Source of the DNA: JAZDOT01 sp043798355
GTDB lineage: Bacteria; Patescibacteriota; Gracilibacteria; Peribacterales; Peribacteraceae
Length of the DNA: 9,946 nucleotides
Direction: 5' to 3'
Assembly (NCBI GenBank): GCA_043798355.1
Contig: JAZDOT010000029.1
Span: forward strand, 1 to 9,946
Below the pieces are notes generated by a model that was not told the DNA's origin, ran no database searches, and saw only the letters and a list, made by a program, of their open reading frames with translations. Positions 6,744-9,946 of this stretch are shown piece by piece. A program made the translations under genes and the position numbers. How positions within the stretch are numbered: position 1 is the stretch's first letter; each line of letters starts with the position of its first letter.

Positions 6744-7772
6744 ATGTTGTCCCATTCCTTTTTCCATTGGAACACGGCGAGGCGCCCCATCGTTGCCCTA
6801 GCGCCGATGGCGGGGGTGACTGATGCGTCGTACCGGAGGCTCATCAAGATGCTCGCGCCTAGCGCTCTCGTGTACAGCGAATTCCTCTCCACGGATGCAC
6901 TGCACTACGGAGCCAAAAAAACAATGCAGATGATGCACTTCGACCCCGCTTTCGAGCGGCCGTTCATCGTGCAGGTCTTCGGGAAAGATCCCGCGCATTT
7001 CCTCACCGCCGCGAAAGTCGTCGAACAGATGGGGGCGGATGGTATCGACATCAACATGGGGTGCCCCGCGGCGCGCGTCGTTTCCTCCTGCCACGGCTCC
7101 GCGCTCATCAGGAATGCCGACTTGGCTGCATCTCTCGTCGCTTCCGTGAAGAAGACGGTCTCCATTCCCGTGAGCGTGAAGACGCGCCTCGGGTGGGACA
7201 GTGCTGAGACACTCATTCCTTTCTGTTCAAGGCTGGTTGAAGCCGGGGCGGATGCACTGGCCGTTCACGGGCGGCGCTTCATCGACCACTTCAAGGGGAA
7301 AGCCGACTGGGAGCCGATCTACGCGCTCAAGCGGGCACTGCCGGAGATGACGATTATCGGGAATGGAGATATTAAAAGTGCAGCGGACGCTGCCGCGAAA
7401 ATCGGGAATCTGGATGGCGTCATGGTGGGGCGGGGGACGTTTGGGAATCCGTGGTTACTCGGGGACATTTGCCGGTGTTTTTCTAGAACTGAGCAAGCGG
7501 AGAGCGGAGAGCGGATAGCGGTAAGCACTTCGTGTGAGGTTCCAACTGTTGAGAAGTTAGAGCTCGCAGAAAAAATACCCGTCATCCTCGAACATTGTCG
7601 ATTGGCCGTTAAAGTCAAAGGGGAGAAGCGCGGTATGCTGGAGATGCGTCGGCATCTCGCGAATTACGTGAAGGGTTTTTCAGGGGCGGCTGATCTCCGG
7701 GCGAAGCTCGTGAGGGTGAAGAGCGTGAGGGCTGTAGAAGATATTCTTAGCCATGCGAAGGTTGATTGTTGA
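6744..7772 (+). CDS. dus: tRNA-dihydrouridine synthase (Dus family, DusB-like)
   Basis: An FMN enzyme that reduces specific uridines in tRNA to dihydrouridine using NADPH. From the ATG at 6744 it has 342 residues, normal for the family. Motifs in order are VALAPMAGVTD (17-27, FMN-binding first strand), NMGCPAARV (104-112) with the proposed catalytic C107, SVKTRLGWD (144-152) with K146, VHGR (174-177) with H175, GNGDI (206-210), and DGVMVGRGTFGNPWL (224-238). The C-terminal helical tRNA-binding domain follows. The frame stays open upstream to a TTG at 6651, but those extra 31 residues have no family counterpart and overlap the pilin gene. Between 246 and 270 is a low-complexity linker, encoded partly by a 7-base tandem repeat. 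No ribosome binding site is visible. The stop TGA (7770-7772) directly abuts the end of rplA on the other strand. The target uridine position cannot be told. Confidence 0.95.
   Translation: MLSHSFFHWNTARRPIVALAPMAGVTDASYRRLIKMLAPSALVYSEFLSTDALHYGAKKTMQMMHFDPAFERPFIVQVFGKDPAHFLTAAKVVEQMGADGIDINMGCPAARVVSSCHGSALIRNADLAASLVASVKKTVSIPVSVKTRLGWDSAETLIPFCSRLVEAGADALAVHGRRFIDHFKGKADWEPIYALKRALPEMTIIGNGDIKSAADAAAKIGNLDGVMVGRGTFGNPWLLGDICRCFSRTEQAESGERIAVSTSCEVPTVEKLELAEKIPVILEHCRLAVKVKGEKRGMLEMRRHLANYVKGFSGAADLRAKLVRVKSVRAVEDILSHAKVDC
7496..7523 (+). repeat. Four tandem 7-base units inside dus
   Basis: Units AGCGGAG (7496-7502), AGCGGAG (7503-7509), AGCGGAT (7510-7516) and AGCGGTA (7517-7523) follow one another inside the dus reading frame, in a linker after the catalytic barrel. 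Seven is not a multiple of three, so gain or loss of one unit would shift the frame and remove the C-terminal tRNA-binding domain. Confidence 0.9.
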
Positions 7773-8474
7773 TTACGCCTCGACACGGATCCCCGGTCCC
7801 ATGCTTGGGGCGATCGTGATGGAGGCGATGTAGCCGCTCTTGATGCCAGTCGGTTTCGCCTCTTTGACGGCTGCGATGATCGCCTCGAGATTCTCCTTCA
7901 GTTTCCCGGGTCCGAACGACATCTTGCCGAAGACCGTGTGGATGATGGCCTGCTTGTCCATCTTGCACTCGATACGTCCTTTCTTCAGCTCCCCGATGGT
8001 CTTCTCGAGGTTCGTCGTGACCGTGCCTGCCTTCGGATTGGGCATGAGTCCTTTCTGTCCGAGGATCTTGGCGATTTTTCCGAGGTTCTTCATCATGGTC
8101 GGCACGGCGACGGCGACGTCGAAATCAATTTTGCCCTCCTCGATCTCTTTGATGAGGTCATCATTGCCGGCTTTGGACGCACCGGCAGCCTTCGCCTTTG
8201 CGATCTGGTCGTCCGGGACGAATGCGGCGATCTTCAGCTGCTTCCCCGTACCGTGCGGGAGGCTGACGGTCGTGCGGACCAGCTGATCCGCCTGCGTCGT
8301 GTCGGCATTGATGCGGATGTGCAGCTCGGCCGTCGCATCGAATTTCGCGGTCGACAATTGCGGCAGGAGCTTCGTCGCCTCCTCGATGGAATAGTGCTTC
8401 TGCTCGAGGAGTTTCATGGCTCCTTCATATTTCTTCCCGTGTGCGCGGGCGATAGGGGATCGTTTACTGGCCAT
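7773..8474 (-). CDS. rplA: 50S ribosomal protein L1
   Basis: L1 binds 23S rRNA helices 76-78 (the L1 stalk), helps release deacylated tRNA from the E site, and in many bacteria represses its own operon by binding its mRNA. The protein has 233 residues, the usual size. The hallmark LGKIAKILGQKGLMPNPK lies at 131-148, followed by AGTVT. The N-terminal part KFDATAELHIRIN (44-56) and the end IAPSMGPGIRVEA also fit. I chose the ATG at 8472-8474 (MASKRSPIARAHGKKY), a typical L1 beginning. A TTG eight codons upstream keeps the frame open but adds nothing conserved. Four C lie 8 bases before the start, with no Shine-Dalgarno site. It is the last gene of the rplK unit and converges with dus with no bases between the two stops. 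Confidence 0.98.
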   Translation of the reverse strand: MASKRSPIARAHGKKYEGAMKLLEQKHYSIEEATKLLPQLSTAKFDATAELHIRINADTTQADQLVRTTVSLPHGTGKQLKIAAFVPDDQIAKAKAAGASKAGNDDLIKEIEEGKIDFDVAVAVPTMMKNLGKIAKILGQKGLMPNPKAGTVTTNLEKTIGELKKGRIECKMDKQAIIHTVFGKMSFGPGKLKENLEAIIAAVKEAKPTGIKSGYIASITIAPSMGPGIRVEA

Positions 8475-8488
8475 AAAAAATTGGGGAA

Positions 8489-8546
8489 CGTGGTGCAAAT
8501 GCTCTGTACCTGAGTGCCGAGGGGCAACGGGTACGGGGCTCCCACG
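8489..8546 (-). promoter_or_regulatory. Folded leader upstream of rplA, candidate L1 autoregulatory site
   Basis: On the minus strand three nested stems can form: CGTGG/CCACG (8542-8546 with 8489-8493), GTACC/GGTAC (8530-8534 with 8506-8510) and TGCC/GGCA (8523-8526 with 8515-8518, 4-base loop). The 5' strand reads GUGGGAGCC (8537-8545), and the returning strand contains ACCAC. As I recall, helix 76-77 of 23S rRNA, the L1 binding site, shows GGUGGGAG on one strand and ACCACC on the other. The structure ends 14 bases before the rplA ATG, suiting translational control. The assignment is an inference. Confidence 0.45.
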
Positions 8547-8592
8547 ATGTCCGGATTGTGCAGGAGGATTTGAACCGGAGCAAGGAGAGGGG

Positions 8593-9216
8593 TCACTTTT
8601 TCCTTCTCATTGGGGGGCGCTGCGCGATCATCTTCTTTGCCGGAGGCGGCATGACGGGCAGAGGCGGGCGGACGACGGGAGCGGACTTCGCTTTTTCGCG
8701 CGTGCACCACGTAAGGAGGAGCCCGTAGAGGAGAGCAGTCACCGGGAGCAGCCACCATCCCTGTTCCTGCGCGTTCCCGATGGAGAACGTGAGCACGATT
8801 GAGAGGAACGCGAGAACGACCGTGACGCGTCCGATGATCTTGAATGCCGAGAAGTAGATGAGGAACGGGACGGAACGTGAGAGGGGATCCACCGTTGCCA
8901 CGGCTCGGTCATAGGTGATGAAGACAAAACCGCCGGTCAGGAAGAGGATGAGCAGCCCCACGTACGTGCCGCTTGGATACGAGATGCCGGCGAACACACT
9001 CGCGATTGTCGGAAGGACGGCGATAGTCATGAGGAGAACCCCGATGCCCATCATCAGATAGCAAACAGTGGCCTTCAGGACGGCACCAGCTTTCGTACCC
9101 GGGACGAGCAGGCTCGGAATGAGGAAGGCAACGAGCAGGAGAATCACGATGAACGGAATGATCATCCCGTAGAAGAGACCGACCGTACTGAAGATGGCTG
9201 CGAGTGGTTCGAGCAT
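8593..9216 (-). CDS. Multi-pass membrane protein of unknown function between rplK and rplA
   Basis: I do not recognise a family. The 207 residues contain about five hydrophobic segments: roughly 13-38, 46-77, 84-102, 115-146 (long enough for one bent or two short helices) and 153-170. They are followed by a basic, proline-rich cytosolic-looking tail (172-207; PPLPVMPPPAKK and PPMRRKK). There is no obvious signal peptide or catalytic motif. Two tryptophans and EQG mark the short loop before the last helix. It lies 98 bases after rplK and 118 bases before rplA on the same strand, so it is presumably cotranscribed with the ribosomal genes. Five C lie 8 bases before its ATG and there is no Shine-Dalgarno site. 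A role in membrane targeting of ribosomes through the basic tail can be imagined but has no direct support. The reading frame itself is well supported by composition and context. Confidence 0.8.
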   Translation of the reverse strand: MLEPLAAIFSTVGLFYGMIIPFIVILLLVAFLIPSLLVPGTKAGAVLKATVCYLMMGIGVLLMTIAVLPTIASVFAGISYPSGTYVGLLILFLTGGFVFITYDRAVATVDPLSRSVPFLIYFSAFKIIGRVTVVLAFLSIVLTFSIGNAQEQGWWLLPVTALLYGLLLTWCTREKAKSAPVVRPPLPVMPPPAKKMIAQRPPMRRKK

Positions 9217-9279
9217 GAGAAATCGGGGGAGGATTGGCGATTAATGTACGGTGTTCGTCTTTACGCTGCACGCGAAAGC

Positions 9280-9302
9280 CATTGCGGGGAAACTGAGCAA
9301 TG
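9280..9302 (-). other. Small hairpin after rplK
   Basis: CATTGC (9280-9285) and GCAATG (9297-9302) can pair over 6 bases around an 11-base loop, 12 bases after the rplK stop. No T tract follows on the minus strand (the next bases are GCTTTCGCG), so it does not look like a strong terminator. It might attenuate transcription or stabilise the mRNA end. Confidence 0.3.
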
Positions 9303-9314
9303 CTCTGGAAGCAC

Positions 9315-9740
9315 TTATCCTTCAACGGTGACGCCCATGCTCCGCGCCGTTCCGGCGACGGTCTTCATCGCCTGCTCGAGCGTTGTCGTATTGAGGTCCG
9401 GCAGTTTCATCTGTGCGATCTCCTTCACCTGCGCCTTCGTGAGCGTGCCAACCTTCGTCTTGTTCGGCTCGCCGCTCCCTTTCTCAATCTTCGCTTTCTC
9501 CATGATCATGCTGGCGACCGGCGGTTGCTTGAGGACGAACGTGAAACTGCGATCCTCGAAGACGGTGATCACCGCGGGGACGACTTTTCCCTGGCGATCC
9601 TTCGTCTTCTCGTTGAACTGCTGGCAGAACTTGCCGATGTCCACGCCGGCCTGTCCGAGCGTGGGTCCGAGAGGGGGGGCGGGATTCGCCTGTCCGCCTT
9701 TTGCCTGCACTTTGATGACTTTTGCGATCTTCTTCGCCAT
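9315..9740 (-). CDS. rplK: 50S ribosomal protein L11
   Basis: L11 binds 23S rRNA helices 43-44 in the GTPase-associated centre, near where elongation factors and RelA act. The protein has 141 residues, exactly the usual length. The N-terminal domain shows KVQAKGGQANPAPPLGPTLG (10-29), the conserved proline-rich linker of L11, then RSFTFVLKQPP (64-74). The C-terminal rRNA-binding domain ends in the standard SMGVTVEG (134-141). The ATG at 9738-9740 is the only sensible start. It is preceded by CTCCTC rather than a Shine-Dalgarno site. It is the first gene of the unit with the membrane protein and rplA, under the promoter at 9767-9795. In most bacteria nusG and secE precede it; here a transposase end lies upstream. 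Confidence 0.98.
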   Translation of the reverse strand: MAKKIAKVIKVQAKGGQANPAPPLGPTLGQAGVDIGKFCQQFNEKTKDRQGKVVPAVITVFEDRSFTFVLKQPPVASMIMEKAKIEKGSGEPNKTKVGTLTKAQVKEIAQMKLPDLNTTTLEQAMKTVAGTARSMGVTVEG

Positions 9741-9766
9741 GAGGAGTGTGTTAAGAAAGCCGCGTC

Positions 9767-9795
9767 ACTGTAGGGAGTTTGGGCGGAAGCGTCAA
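9767..9795 (-). promoter_or_regulatory. Sigma70-like promoter of the rplK unit
   Basis: On the minus strand TTGACG (9790-9795, 5 of 6) and TACAGT (9767-9772, 4 of 6) are separated by exactly 17 bases. The start would lie near 9760, leaving a leader of only about 20 bases. That leaves no room for the long L1-binding leader that precedes rplK in E. coli. The promoter lies just after the transposase stop, consistent with rplK being transcribed independently. Confidence 0.55.
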
Positions 9796-9817
9796 TTGAA
9801 AGATGGGTAACCGCTCA

Positions 9818-9946
9818 CTACCCCTGCAAGGGCATCAGTCGCCGTAGCTCCCCGAAGTAGTCCTTGGGCTTGCTCCACCAGAGCGTCAGGAGGACGGAGA
9901 GGAGCGTCTCCATGATCTGTGCCCCCTTCTGCGTCCTGCTCCCGAA
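9818..9946 (-). CDS. Transposase C-terminal end, IS66-like, cut by window edge
   Basis: The open frame runs from the right edge to a TAG at 9818-9820, giving 42 residues. FGSRTQKGAQIMETLLSV followed by TLWWSKPKDYFGELRRLM resembles the last segment of IS66-type transposases, where a (G/R)S-x-R-x-x-KGA motif leads into a helix and then a residue run with Y and L near the C terminus. The catalytic part would lie to the right, outside the window. The gene stops 78 bases before the rplK start on the same strand. With so few residues the IS family is uncertain, and it may be a remnant. Confidence 0.6.
   Translation of the reverse strand, partial: FGSRTQKGAQIMETLLSVLLTLWWSKPKDYFGELRRLMPLQG

Noticed and set aside
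8566..8576. GGTTCAAATCC on the minus strand, resembling a tRNA T arm
   Set aside because: The flanking bases do not form a 5-pair T stem, no matching acceptor stem is found, and the upstream part would lie inside the 207-residue gene.
1..9946. CRISPR array, rRNA, complete tRNA, or RiPP precursor
   Set aside because: No regularly spaced direct repeats, no rRNA-like stretch, no cloverleaf, and no small peptide gene with a plausible start beside the radical SAM gene were found by reading.

Overview
The window reads as a piece of a compact bacterial chromosome, most likely from the Candidate Phyla Radiation (Patescibacteria), perhaps Peregrinibacteria. That assignment is an inference. It rests on small tightly packed genes, the near absence of Shine-Dalgarno sites, a VirB2/TrbC-like pilin of a kind common in these lineages, and the style of the transposase ends. 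TGA is used as a stop by at least three genes (the AI-2E-type permease, the dihydrouridine synthase and the 207-residue membrane protein). This argues against genetic code 25 as used by Gracilibacteria and Absconditabacteria.

Layout from left to right. (1) Positions 1-155 hold the C-terminal end of an integrase-core transposase on the + strand. It overlaps tail to tail with a 646-residue radical SAM protein (122-2062, minus strand) of visibly lower GC than the rest. This looks like an acquired cassette sitting directly behind clpC. (2) clpC (2106-4706, minus) is a complete ClpC-type unfoldase with a ClpP-docking loop. Its upstream region carries a near-perfect CIRCE operator overlapping a promoter, so it is probably repressed by HrcA. 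Four perfect TTAGGG units lie in the leader, and a long folded inverted repeat lies further upstream. (3) A two-gene minus-strand unit encodes a VirB2/TrbC-like pilin and an AI-2E/PerM-type permease. (4) A tRNA-dihydrouridine synthase (dus, plus strand) diverges from the pilin gene and ends at the base directly adjacent to the last base of rplA. (5) A ribosomal protein unit on the minus strand runs rplK, a 207-residue membrane protein of unknown function, then rplA. A good sigma70-like promoter lies before rplK, and a folded leader before rplA resembles the L1 site of 23S rRNA. (6) At the right edge, the C-terminal end of a second, IS66-like transposase lies where nusG/secE would usually be.

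Functionally the window mixes core housekeeping (regulated proteolysis, tRNA modification, ribosomal proteins L11 and L1) with cell-envelope genes and a mobile-element-flanked radical SAM gene. The least explained items are the radical SAM protein, the membrane protein between rplK and rplA, the recurrent C-rich run in place of a ribosome binding site, and the folded intergenic element at 4830-4900. No complete undescribed system, such as a defence island, a RiPP cluster with precursor, or a CRISPR array, can be demonstrated here.
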